DNA of 64,000 bases from Nonomuraea gerenzanensis. GTDB lineage: Bacteria; Actinomycetota; Actinomycetes; Streptosporangiales; Streptosporangiaceae. The position numbers and the translations under genes were made by a program. Within the stretch, counting starts at the first letter, position 1, and every line of letters begins with the position of its first letter. This document shows positions 33,222 to 40,850 of the stretch, one piece after another. The stretch is taken from assembly GCF_020215645.1 (NCBI RefSeq), contig NZ_CP084058.1, forward strand, positions 5,456,001-5,520,000, written 5' to 3'. Below the pieces are notes generated by a model, which saw nothing but the letters and a program-made list of their open reading frames with translations, ran no database searches and was not told the DNA's origin.

Positions 33222-33539
33222 TCAGGCCGCCGGCGTCCTGCTCCCGTCGTCCGCAACGACCCCGGCAGCCACGGGAACATCGGCGTCCGCCACGTCCTGG
33301 ACCGGCCGCTCGATGGTGATGGTCCAGTCCGCGGCGACGGCGGCCAGCCCGGCGACCACGGTCAGGAACGGCGCGGCGACGAACGCCACGGCTCCCGCCG
33401 TCAGCGGGACGTTCATCACGGTGCGGCCGTGCGCGGTCTTGACGATGACGCGGCGCACGTGGCCCTCGTGCAGGACATACCTCACTTTGTCGGCGAACTC
33501 GGTGCCGCCGGCCTCGACACTTTCCCTGGTGGCGGTCAT
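33222..33539 (-). CDS. DUF4342-like small protein with membrane segment
   Basis: A 105-residue protein. Its first half matches the DUF4342 pattern (EFADKVRYVLHEGHVRRVIV then a strand and LTAGAVAFVAAPFLTVVAGL, a membrane-inserted hairpin or helix). Function is not known. A degenerate DosR-like motif (33601-33614) lies about 60 bp upstream of its start, in line with its neighbours. Confidence 0.68.
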   Translation of the reverse strand: MTATRESVEAGGTEFADKVRYVLHEGHVRRVIVKTAHGRTVMNVPLTAGAVAFVAAPFLTVVAGLAAVAADWTITIERPVQDVADADVPVAAGVVADDGSRTPAA

Positions 33540-33600
33540 GGTGACGCTCCTTCCTCCGCTGTACTGACTTCAGCCTCACGCGGCGGGCAGTCACCGGGCA

Positions 33601-33614
33601 GGGCCGAAAGGCAC
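33601..33614. promoter_or_regulatory. Degenerate DosR/DevR-like box upstream of the DUF4342 gene
   Basis: GGGCCGAAAGGCAC keeps the GGGCCGAA half seen at 24111 and 25772, but its other half is weak. It lies 61 bp upstream of the leftward DUF4342 start. Confidence 0.4.
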
Positions 33615-33724
33615 GATCTTCCGGGACGTTCGCGATCTCGCGTAAGAAGCATGCGGGGACGGGCCCGCACCCCCGGCCACACGACACGTCATCGCCGTCA
33701 GCACCGTCGAACGCTTCGAGACCC

Positions 33725-33738
33725 GGGACTTTCGGCCC
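33725..33738. promoter_or_regulatory. DosR/DevR-like box GGGACTTTCGGCCC
   Basis: The left half and centre (GGGACTTT) equal the mycobacterial DosR consensus, and the right half is GGCCC. It lies 61 bp upstream of the small PLDc_N-type membrane gene at 33800, the same distance as the palindrome before cydA. Confidence 0.6.
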
Positions 33739-33799
33739 AGGAAGAAGCTCGGCGACGTTGTCAAGCTGGTGATGGAGGGTGCTGGGAAGGAGCGGGCTG

Positions 33800-34045
33800 A
33801 TGCGATGGGAAGAGCTGTCCAAGCGGCAGCAGGGCTTACTGCTGGCCCTGGTGTCGGTCGAGATGGCGCTCACGGCGGCGGCGGCCGTGGACCTGGCGTT
33901 CAGTCCCGGGGACACGGTGCGGGGGCGCAGGGGCTTGTGGTGGCTGGGCCTGTTCGTGCAGCCGGTCGGCCCGACCGCCTACCTGCTGTGGGGACGGCGA
34001 CGGCCCTGGTCACGGCCTGGACCCTGTGCGGCGCGGTCACCGTAG
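33800..34045 (+). CDS. Small PLDc_N-type membrane protein, C-terminus possibly altered
   Basis: An 81-residue protein. SKRQQGLLLALVSVEMALTA gives one membrane helix; WWLGLFVQPVGPTAYLLWGR gives a second with the conserved W-F--PVGP-AYL-WGR pattern of phospholipase-D N-terminal-like membrane proteins. After WGRR the sequence becomes Arg/Pro-rich. A different frame from about 34000 to 34134 carries a plausible helix (VTAWTLCGAVTVGAAGWYVL), so a frameshift or deletion fusion near 34000 is possible. GGAAGGAG precedes the start. Confidence 0.65.
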   Translation: MRWEELSKRQQGLLLALVSVEMALTAAAAVDLAFSPGDTVRGRRGLWWLGLFVQPVGPTAYLLWGRRRPWSRPGPCAARSP

Positions 34046-34189
34046 GAGCGGCAGGCTGGTACGTCCTGCGGCGCAGCGTCACCCGCCGGGGTGCGACCGA
34101 CCCGATACCGGAGCCGTCCAACCCCGCGGGCTGACCCGCACTTCCGTCCGGCGCCGGCCCGGGCAAGGTAGACCAGCACCGGGACGGGC

Positions 34190-34762
34190 TCAACCGCCCG
34201 TTCTGGAGCCGCGCAGCCGGGTGAGCGCGGCTTCGACGTCCACGCCGCCGGCGCGGTTGTAGGGCAGCCTGGCCAGCAGCAGGCCCATGGCGCAGGTGTC
34301 GGTGAGCGCCGCGAACGTCAGGCCCGCGCCGACGAGCCCGGCCACGGCCAGCGCGACGGGGATCCAGAGGCTCGCCACGACCGCGGCCAGCACGAGCCCG
34401 CCGGCGACGAGCCGGACCTGGCGCTCCAGCGGCCAGCGCGCCCGGCCGCGGTTGACCGGGGCTCCGGACGCGATCCAGGCGTTCATGCCGCCGTCCAGGA
34501 CCGCGACGTCGGAGAGGCCGGCGTCGCTGAGCGCCGCCCTGGCGCGTTCGGCGCGGTTGCCGGACTGGCAGATGAGCAGCAGGAGGCCGCCCGCGTCGGT
34601 GACGATCCGCCGCAGGTGGGCGTCGACCTGGTCGAGGGGCAGGTTGACGGCGCCGTCGATGTGCGCCGTGCCGAACTCGGCCGGGGTGCGCACGTCCACG
34701 ACGAGGACGTCCGGGTTCGCGGCGATCAGCGAGCGGGCGGAGGCGGCGTCGATGGAGGACAA
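34190..34762 (-). CDS. Rhodanese domain protein with C-terminal DUF2892 membrane helices
   Basis: A 190-residue protein. The rhodanese domain (VLVVDVRTPAEFGTAHIDGA) has its active-site Cys in LICQSGNRA, which carries a persulfide during sulfur transfer. The C-terminal half contains two membrane helices of the DUF2892 type. No ATG fits; a TTG at 34762 with AAGGAG nine bases upstream is the likely start, 14 bases after the CstB-like gene. It belongs to the persulfide-response operon controlled by the CstR-type regulator. Confidence 0.87.
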   Translation of the reverse strand: MSSIDAASARSLIAANPDVLVVDVRTPAEFGTAHIDGAVNLPLDQVDAHLRRIVTDAGGLLLLICQSGNRAERARAALSDAGLSDVAVLDGGMNAWIASGAPVNRGRARWPLERQVRLVAGGLVLAAVVASLWIPVALAVAGLVGAGLTFAALTDTCAMGLLLARLPYNRAGGVDVEAALTRLRGSRTGG

Positions 34763-34776
34763 GGGGGTGGGCTCCT

Positions 34777-36096
34777 TCAGTTGCGCTGGTCGAGGGCGGC
34801 GGCGACGTCGGGGACGCCTGCTCCGGTGAGCACGATCGGCCGGTAGCCCTCGCGGGCGAGCAGGCCGGCGGCGATGGCGGCGCGGCGGCCGGAGGCGCAC
34901 GCGACGAGCACCGGCCGCTCCGGGTCGAGCTCGGCGGGGACGCCCTGGGTGAACAGGTCGGGCAGGAACCGCTCGACGGCGCCCGCCAGCCGGAGCTGCT
35001 CCCGTTCGCCGGGCATCCGCACGTCCAGGAGCTGCGCGCCGGTCCGGAAGAGCTCGACGAAGGCGGGGAGGTCCGTGAGCCGGTAGGTCTGCGTGGCGGC
35101 CTCGCCGAGGTCGCGGACGACGCCCTGGACGGTGTCGACGCCGATCTGGGCGAGCTGGGTCACGGCCTCGGTGACGTCCTGACCCGGTTCGGCGACCAGG
35201 GTGATCGGCTCGCCGCGGGGGACCAGCCAGCCGGTCCAGCTGCCGAAGTCGTCGTCCAGCTCGATGCCGTACGAACCGGGCAGCATGCCGCGCGCCTGCA
35301 CGTGCCGGGGTCGCAGGTCCACCGCCTGACCGATGGGCTCGTCGAGGTCGGGCACGACGACGGGCGGCATGGGCGGCACGCCGAGGGTGTTGGCCGGGCC
35401 CAGGTGCCGGTAGAAGGCGGGGATGGGCATCGCGGCGGCCAGTAGTGTGTCGGCGAACTGCTCCGGGTCGTCGACGGCCAGCAGCGGGTTGTCCCGCAGC
35501 TCCGTGCCGATGGTGGAGGTCAGGCGGCCCGCGCCGGTGGCGGTGCAGAACGAGCCCTCGCCATGGGTGGGGTAGAGGGCGAGGCCGGGCGGCAGCGCGG
35601 CCAGCCGGCGCAGCGACCGGTGCTGCAGGCGGGCCAGGGACCGGGCGCGTTCGGGCCCGAGCAGGTCGGGACGGCCGGCCGAGGCGACGAGCAGGCTGCC
35701 GCCGGAGAACAGGGCGACCGGCTCGCCGTCGATGAGCACCAGGTAGCTGGTGTGCTCGGGGGTGTGGCCTGGCGTGTGGACGGGCCGCAGGGTCAGGCCG
35801 CCGCCGCCGTCGAGGTCCTCCAGATGGAAGGCGGGCGTGTGCCGGTAGGCGGGTGCCGCGGCGGCGGGCAGCACCAGCTCGGCGCCGGTGCGCAGGGCAG
35901 CCTGCTCGGCGCCGGAGACGTAGTCGTTGTGCAGGTGTGTCTCCAGCACGAACCGCAGCTCGACGTCCCGCTCGGCGGCGGCGTCCAGGAAGCGGCCGAT
36001 GTCGCGCTGGGGATCGACGAGCACTCCGCGGCCGTCGTGGGTCAGCAGGTACGTCTGGTCGCCCAGGCCGGGCGTCCGGAAGGAGATGACATCCAT
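34777..36096 (-). CDS. CstB-like MBL-fold persulfide dioxygenase-rhodanese fusion
   Basis: A 439-residue fusion. The N-terminal metallo-beta-lactamase domain has ETHLHNDYVSG (the HxHxD metal motif of ETHE1-type persulfide dioxygenases) plus HTPGHTPEHTSY and PTHGEGSFC. A middle rhodanese-like domain lacks a catalytic Cys. The C-terminal rhodanese has an active Cys in VACASGRRA. This MBL-pseudorhodanese-rhodanese order is that of CstB, which converts low-molecular-weight persulfides to thiosulfate. The ATG at 36096 follows GGGGGTATAAAT, and a CstR-type operator overlaps this leader. Confidence 0.88.
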   Translation of the reverse strand: MDVISFRTPGLGDQTYLLTHDGRGVLVDPQRDIGRFLDAAAERDVELRFVLETHLHNDYVSGAEQAALRTGAELVLPAAAAPAYRHTPAFHLEDLDGGGGLTLRPVHTPGHTPEHTSYLVLIDGEPVALFSGGSLLVASAGRPDLLGPERARSLARLQHRSLRRLAALPPGLALYPTHGEGSFCTATGAGRLTSTIGTELRDNPLLAVDDPEQFADTLLAAAMPIPAFYRHLGPANTLGVPPMPPVVVPDLDEPIGQAVDLRPRHVQARGMLPGSYGIELDDDFGSWTGWLVPRGEPITLVAEPGQDVTEAVTQLAQIGVDTVQGVVRDLGEAATQTYRLTDLPAFVELFRTGAQLLDVRMPGEREQLRLAGAVERFLPDLFTQGVPAELDPERPVLVACASGRRAAIAAGLLAREGYRPIVLTGAGVPDVAAALDQRN

Positions 36097-36101
36097 ATAT
36101 T

Positions 36102-36119
36102 TATACCCCCCGGGGTATA
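36102..36119. promoter_or_regulatory. CstR/CsoR-type operator before the CstB-like gene
   Basis: TATACCCCCCGGGGTATA is a near-perfect palindrome of the ATACCCC...GGGGTAT class bound by CsoR/CstR tetramers. It overlaps the leader five bases upstream of the CstB-like start codon, so binding would block expression. Confidence 0.8.
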
Positions 36120-36167
36120 TGTGGGTCAAAAATATGCGGCCACGGACGTCCCGCGGCCGCCGGGGTG

Positions 36168-36462
<295 letters not shown>

Positions 36463-36487
36463 GGTCGGGCTGCACGCGGCGTCCAGC

Positions 36488-37330
36488 TCAGCGTGCGCGG
36501 CGCCGTCCGCGGGCCCTGACCACCGCGATCACGGCCAGGACCGCGAGCGCGACCACGACCCACACCACGCCCAGGGAGTCCAGCCATCGCGCCACGGCGC
36601 CCTGCACCTCGGTCGCGACGTCGATGATCGCGTCGCTGGGGGAGGCGCCCGCGTAGACGCGCAGCTCGTACCAGCCGTAGTAGGCGACGTACAGGCCGGC
36701 CAGGACCAGCAGCGCACCGCTGACGCGCGACACGTAGGGGAGAACCGCCCGGGTACGGGCGACGACCGCCGAGCGGGCCAGCGCCACCGTGAGCGACAGC
36801 GCGGCCACGACCAGGCCCATGCCGACGCCGTAGGCGACGAAGACGAACAGGCCGCCCGTGAAGCCGCCGGCGGCCAGCGCGGCGGAGGTCACCGCCAGGA
36901 ACGGGCCGACGGTGCACGACAGCGAGGCCACGGCGTAGCTCAGGCCGTAGCCGTACAGCGAGGCGAACGAAGCGGCGGGCCTGCCGGTGCCCAGCCGGGG
37001 CGCGCGGATCAGCAGCTCACGGCCGGTCAGCAGCCACACCCCCAGCCCGGTCAGAGCCAGCCCGATCAGGATCGTCGCCCACGGCAGGTACCGGCCGGCC
37101 GAGATCGCCAGCGGCGTCACCACCAGCCCGAACACGCCGAAGACCGTGACGAACCCCGCCGTCATGGCCACCGCGAGCAGCAGCGCCCGCCGCACCGGGC
37201 CGCCGCCCGCCGCCTGGCCGTCGGTGACCAGCATCGTCAGGTACGCCGGGAGCAGCGCGAACCCGCAGGGGTTGAACGCGGCCACCAGGCCCGCGCTCAG
37301 GGCCAGCGCCAGCGGCAGCTCACCGATCAC
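36488..37330 (-). CDS. CcdA/DsbD-type thiol-reductant membrane transporter
   Basis: A 280-residue membrane protein with about seven helices. The redox cysteines are in FNPCGFALLPAYL (helix 1) and SLSCTVGPFLAV (helix 4), the hallmark of CcdA, which moves electrons from cytoplasmic thioredoxin to extracytoplasmic thiol proteins. A GTG at 37330 is the only suitable start. A TlpA-like lipoprotein gene lies upstream in the same direction, the expected electron acceptor. Placement before the CstR gene suggests a sulfur/thiol redox role. Confidence 0.88.
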   Translation of the reverse strand: MIGELPLALALSAGLVAAFNPCGFALLPAYLTMLVTDGQAAGGGPVRRALLLAVAMTAGFVTVFGVFGLVVTPLAISAGRYLPWATILIGLALTGLGVWLLTGRELLIRAPRLGTGRPAASFASLYGYGLSYAVASLSCTVGPFLAVTSAALAAGGFTGGLFVFVAYGVGMGLVVAALSLTVALARSAVVARTRAVLPYVSRVSGALLVLAGLYVAYYGWYELRVYAGASPSDAIIDVATEVQGAVARWLDSLGVVWVVVALAVLAVIAVVRARGRRRAR

Positions 37331-37360
37331 GGGACGGCCGGGGTGCGACTGCGACGTGGC

Positions 37361-37510
37361 GCGCAGGGTTCCGACAGGGCGTGATGCGGTGCGCGAGGCT
37401 CCGACAGGGCGTGATGCGGTGCGCGAGGCTCCGACAGGGCGTTACGCGGTGCGCGGGGTTCCGTCATGGCGTTACGCGGTGCACGGGGTTCCGTCATGGC
37501 GTCATGCGGC
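37361..37510. repeat. Five direct tandem copies of a 30-bp unit
   Basis: Five 30-bp units follow one another without spacers, beginning at 37361, 37391, 37421, 37451 and 37481, of the form GCGCGAGGCTCCGACAGGGC plus GTGATGCGGT with a few substitutions. A partial sixth merges with the 3' end of the TlpA gene, whose stop lies in the last unit. The array fills the gap between the TlpA stop (37502) and the CcdA start (37330). On the minus strand it reads as decapeptide repeats in a short frame without other support. It could be a minisatellite or a transcript-structuring element. Confidence 0.85.
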
Positions 37511-38071
37511 GCGCAGGTCGGCGACATGGCGCTCCAAGTCCTCGGAGCCGAGCGGCCCCGAGGCCTTCGTGGTGGACCCGTCCGGCTTCATGAACACGAA
37601 CGTGGACTGCTGACTGACCTCGAGCCGCGTCCACACCGCGCCCTTCTCGTCCGACAACTGCACGAAGCCGCCGGTCCCGGTACGCCGCACGAAGTCCTTC
37701 ATCGCCGCCGGGCTGTCCAGCCCGGCGACGCCCACGAAGGCGACATCCGCGTGCTTCTTGGCGGCCGCCTTGACGGCCGGGGCCTCCGACTGGCACTTGG
37801 GGCACCACGGCGCCCAGAACCAGAACACGACCGGCTTGCCCGCCAGGCTCGCACCGTCGAACTTCTGCCCGTCCAGCGTGGTGGCGCTGAACCGTAGGAC
37901 GTCTGGGACGTTTGCCTCGCTCGGCGCCGCCGCTTCGGAAGCGGGGGAGGGGGTGGTCGGCGCCACGGACGCCTGTGACGGCGCACCGCCGCCATCCGCC
38001 TCACCGGAGGTGCCGCACGCAGCCAATGACAGGGCCGCCGCGACAGCGGCCATCACTCGAATCGCTACCAC
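37502..38071 (-). CDS. TlpA-like thioredoxin-fold lipoprotein
   Basis: A 189-residue exported thiol oxidoreductase. The N-terminus is a lipoprotein signal with lipobox LSLAAC, then a Ser/Pro/Ala linker. The thioredoxin-like domain has the active site WAPWCPKCQSEAP (CPKC) and ends with FVFMKPDG. It would be membrane-anchored outside the cell and kept reduced by the CcdA protein encoded downstream. A GTG at 38071 is taken as the start; a later in-frame ATG (AAVAAALSLAAC) would shorten the signal. Confidence 0.85.
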   Translation of the reverse strand: MVAIRVMAAVAAALSLAACGTSGEADGGGAPSQASVAPTTPSPASEAAAPSEANVPDVLRFSATTLDGQKFDGASLAGKPVVFWFWAPWCPKCQSEAPAVKAAAKKHADVAFVGVAGLDSPAAMKDFVRRTGTGGFVQLSDEKGAVWTRLEVSQQSTFVFMKPDGSTTKASGPLGSEDLERHVADLRAA

Positions 38072-38489
38072 GTCGTGAGAATAGGCCGACGCGGCCGGGC
38101 CAAACCTTACGAGCCGATGACACGCCTCCGGCGCCTGAGCCCCAGGTGGCCGCGCACGTGCGCGTGCCCGGCCAGGAGGAGCGCCACCACTTCCCGCGCT
38201 CACACGCGCGAGGCATGCCGGCCAGAGTGCCGGCGCGCTGCTCCACCGCGGCCACCGCCTGCGGCGATCGGCCGGACGGCGGAGACGGCGAGCAGGCGCG
38301 TCGCCTTTCCCCAGGTGAAGCCGGCTCCTCGGTGCGCAAGGCAGGTTCGTCGGCCATGGCCGATAAGCCATCACGCACGGCTCGCCCGTTATGTCGCTCT
38401 TATGTGTTCTGATACGTTTTTGATGGGTGTGCCGGGAAGTCTGGTCGGCGAGTAGCTGACCCGACCCCTGACCCAGGAGCAGACACTTC
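38072..38489. other. Gene-free spacer upstream of nhaA
   Basis: This 418-bp stretch between divergent genes shows no convincing frame. It becomes AT-richer near 38395-38425, which is where a promoter for nhaA would be expected. No clear operator or riboswitch structure was recognised. Confidence 0.4.
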
Positions 38490-39776
38490 ATGCCCGGCAC
38501 CACCGGCGAGCGCGCCTTCCGCCTGTTCAACCGCAGTACCTGGCCCGAAGCACGCCGAATCGCCGACATCCTGCGCAAGGAGACCATCGGCGGGGTGTTG
38601 CTGCTGGTAGCCGCCGTCGCCGCGCTGATCTGGGCCAACTCGCCCTGGGCGACGGCCTACCAGGACCTGCGCGCGATCGAGGTCGGACCCGCCGCACTCC
38701 ACCTGAACCTGGACCTGGCCACCTGGGCCGCCGACGGGCTGCTGGCGATCTTCTTCTTCGTGGCCGGCCTGGAGCTCAAGCGGGAGTTCGTCGCCGGTGA
38801 CCTGCGTGACGTGCGCCGGGCCGTGGTGCCGGTGGCCGCGGCCGTCGGTGGCGTGGTGGCGCCGGCGCTGGTGTACCTGGCGATCGCCGGTCCGGCGGCG
38901 GCCGAAGGGTGGGCGATCCCCACGGCCACCGACATCGCCTTCGCGCTGGCGGTGCTCGCCGTGATCGGCCGTTCCCTGCCGGACGCGCTGCGGACGTTCC
39001 TGCTGACCCTGGCCGTGGTGGACGACCTGATCGCCATTCTCATCATCGCCACCTTCTACACCTCGCAGCTGGCCCTGCTGCCGCTCGTCGGGGCACTGGT
39101 GCCGCTGGTGGTGTTCGCCGTTCTGGTGCGGCGCGGGGTGCGGGCGTGGTGGTCGCTGCTGCCGCTCGCGTTCGCCTGCTGGGCGCTGGTGCACGCCTCG
39201 GGAGTGCACGCCACCGTGGCCGGGGTGATGCTGGCGCTGACCGTCCCCGTCCTGTCCAGGAGCACGTCGGACGGCCCCGGGCCGGCCGAGCACTTCGAGC
39301 ACCGGTTCAGGCCGCTCTCCGCCGGGGTGGCGGTGCCCGTCTTCGCGTTCTTCTCCGCCGGTGTCGGCCTCGGTGGTCTGGCGGGGCTGGCGGACTCGCT
39401 GAGCGACCCCGTGGCCATGGGGGTCGTGGCGGGGCTGCTGGTGGGCAAGCCGGTCGGGATCCTGGCGGCGACCTGGCTGGTGGCCCGCTTCACCCGGGCC
39501 GACCTGGACGAAGGGCTGGCCTGGATCGACATGGTCGGGCTGGCCATCCTGGCCGGCATCGGGTTCACCGTCTCGCTGCTCATCGGGGAGCTGGCGTTCG
39601 GCGCGGGGGAGGGCGACGCGCGCGTCAAGATCGCGGTGCTGGCCGGTTCCCTGTCCGCGGCCCTGGTGGCCACGGTCATCCTCCGGCTGCGTGCGCGCGT
39701 CTACCGGCGCATCCACCTGTCCGAGACGGCGGACTCGGACCACGACGGCATCCCGGACCTCTACCAGCGTCCCTGA
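38490..39776 (+). CDS. nhaA: Na+/H+ antiporter NhaA
   Basis: A 428-residue membrane antiporter exchanging cytoplasmic Na+ (or Li+) for external protons. The paired aspartates of the ion site are visible in [13 protein letters not shown]. The N-terminal [13 protein letters not shown] and [16 protein letters not shown] segments, and [19 protein letters not shown], are diagnostic of NhaA. About twelve helices. The start has CCAGGAG upstream. It stands alone between the thiol module and the first STAND cassette. Confidence 0.95.
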   Translation: MPGTTGERAFRLFNRSTWPEARRIADILRKETIGGVLLLVAAVAALIWANSPWATAYQDLRAIEVGPAALHLNLDLATWAADGLLAIFFFVAGLELKREFVAGDLRDVRRAVVPVAAAVGGVVAPALVYLAIAGPAAAEGWAIPTATDIAFALAVLAVIGRSLPDALRTFLLTLAVVDDLIAILIIATFYTSQLALLPLVGALVPLVVFAVLVRRGVRAWWSLLPLAFACWALVHASGVHATVAGVMLALTVPVLSRSTSDGPGPAEHFEHRFRPLSAGVAVPVFAFFSAGVGLGGLAGLADSLSDPVAMGVVAGLLVGKPVGILAATWLVARFTRADLDEGLAWIDMVGLAILAGIGFTVSLLIGELAFGAGEGDARVKIAVLAGSLSAALVATVILRLRARVYRRIHLSETADSDHDGIPDLYQRP

Positions 39777-39923
39777 TCCCGCCCGCTCACCAGGGTGCGG
39801 CGAACGTGGGTGCCCGCCGTCACCTCCTGCGCCGCCGTGCGGTTGGACCTCGGCTCATCCCGCCGCACTGCGGCGCATCAGGCACACCTCGTCGCTCAAC
39901 GACCTTTGCGCACGAGAGACGTG

Positions 39924-40145
39924 AGCTCCGCACCCTCGGCGAGGCTGATCGGATCGCTGCATGACGGAACTCTCGCGATCCCCGAGATCAGCAGGCTCCG
40001 GCTCGACCGCCCCGAGCACGCCTACCTGTCCGCCTGCTCCACGGCGCACCGCGGCAGGCGGCTCGCCGACGAGGTGATCCAGCTCGCCTCCGCCTTCCAG
40101 CTCGCGCCCGCCACCCCGACCGGGCCGATCTATGGGCTCCGCTGA
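39924..40145 (+). pseudogene. Remnant of a CHAT-domain (caspase-like) protein
   Basis: Within the gene-free stretch 39777-40401 one frame encodes DGTLAIPEISRLRLDRPEHA then YLSACSTAHRGRRLADEVIQ and LASAFQLA. This matches the core of CHAT peptidase domains, in which the Cys of LSAC.TA is the nucleophile. The normal continuation (GFRHVVGTLW) is missing; the frame ends PATPTGPIYGLR and stops. The catalytic His region upstream is also absent. It is a 60-residue piece of a defence-type effector immediately before a Bell/STAND pair. Confidence 0.6.
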
Positions 40146-40364
40146 TCCACAGCGGGCCGTGAGGGACCTGGCCGTTCTCGCGCTCACCACCGGGTCGATG
40201 CTGAGACGCGCCTGTACGGAGTTGTACGGGTAGTCCGCGACCACCGTGCCGGACGCCGGATGCGAGGTTCAATTTCGCCATGAAGACAGGGACGAGGCTG
40301 CTGTCCGGCGAATGACGGCGCTACCAGGCGACGCCCTTTCCTGCTTTTCCGGAGATTTCCGTAA

Positions 40365-40383
40365 AAGCGGTTATTTGCCGCTT
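40365..40383 (+). promoter_or_regulatory. Inverted repeat in the AT-richer promoter region of the first STAND pair
   Basis: AAGCGG (40365-40370) and CCGCTT (40378-40383) flank TTATTTG, about 20 bp upstream of the start of the small helical-protein gene. This patch is clearly less GC-rich than its surroundings and is the likely promoter/operator of the two-gene cassette. Confidence 0.35.
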
Positions 40384-40401
40384 GCAATAAGTGGGGTGGC
40401 G

Positions 40402-40803
40402 ATGGATGCGGAGTTGCTGACCCTCGCCGGGGCGACGGCGGAGGCGCTCGTGCAGGCGATGGTCTCGGACGGCTGGACGAGCGCGCGGGCCCGGATCGCC
40501 CGGGTCCTCGGCGGCGGCGATCCGGGGCGCGTACCGGTGGAGGAGGCCGCTCTGGAACGGTCCGGCCTGGCCCTCCGCCGCAACGAGGTCCCCGCCTTCG
40601 TCATGACGGGCCACTGGCAGGGACGGATCGTCGAGCTGCTCACAAGGCGGCCGGAGGACACGGAGGAGATCGCCGGACTGCTCCGCGAACTACGCGACCG
40701 CGCCACGGGCGGGACGAACGTGCGCGTCGGCGGTGACAACAACGGCAACCTGATCGTCGGCGATCACAATGTCGCCCGCGTTCGGCGATCGGAGCCGCGA
40801 TGA
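40402..40803 (+). CDS. Small helical effector-like (Bell-type) protein with C-terminal RHIM/PP-like motif
   Basis: A 133-residue protein. Residues 1-100 are predicted helical (AELLTLAGATAEALVQAM, then GHWQGRIVELLT and EDTEEIAGLLRELRDR) with no enzyme motif. Residues 106-124, NVRVGGDNNGNLIVGDHNV, form a short Gly/Asn motif almost identical to that starting the STAND protein encoded 47 bp downstream. The motif resembles the RHIM/PP amyloid core (V-x-V-G-D-N-N). Small four-helix proteins with a C-terminal amyloid motif next to an NLR are known as Bell-domain effectors, proposed analogues of HeLo and MLKL that damage membranes. The N-terminus aligns with the protein at 60008-60433. Function is inference. 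Confidence 0.7.
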   Translation: MDAELLTLAGATAEALVQAMVSDGWTSARARIARVLGGGDPGRVPVEEAALERSGLALRRNEVPAFVMTGHWQGRIVELLTRRPEDTEEIAGLLRELRDRATGGTNVRVGGDNNGNLIVGDHNVARVRRSEPR

Positions 40804-40850
40804 CGTCGTCCGGCCGCCGCCAGTAAATCGCAGAGAAAATGGGAGGGGAA

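Noticed and set aside
37361..37510. CRISPR array
   Set aside because: The 30-bp units are directly adjacent with no unique spacers, and no cas gene is nearby.
37327..37527. Protein with decapeptide repeats on the minus strand
   Set aside because: It is only the translation of the 30-bp tandem repeat, overlaps two genes and has no supported start.
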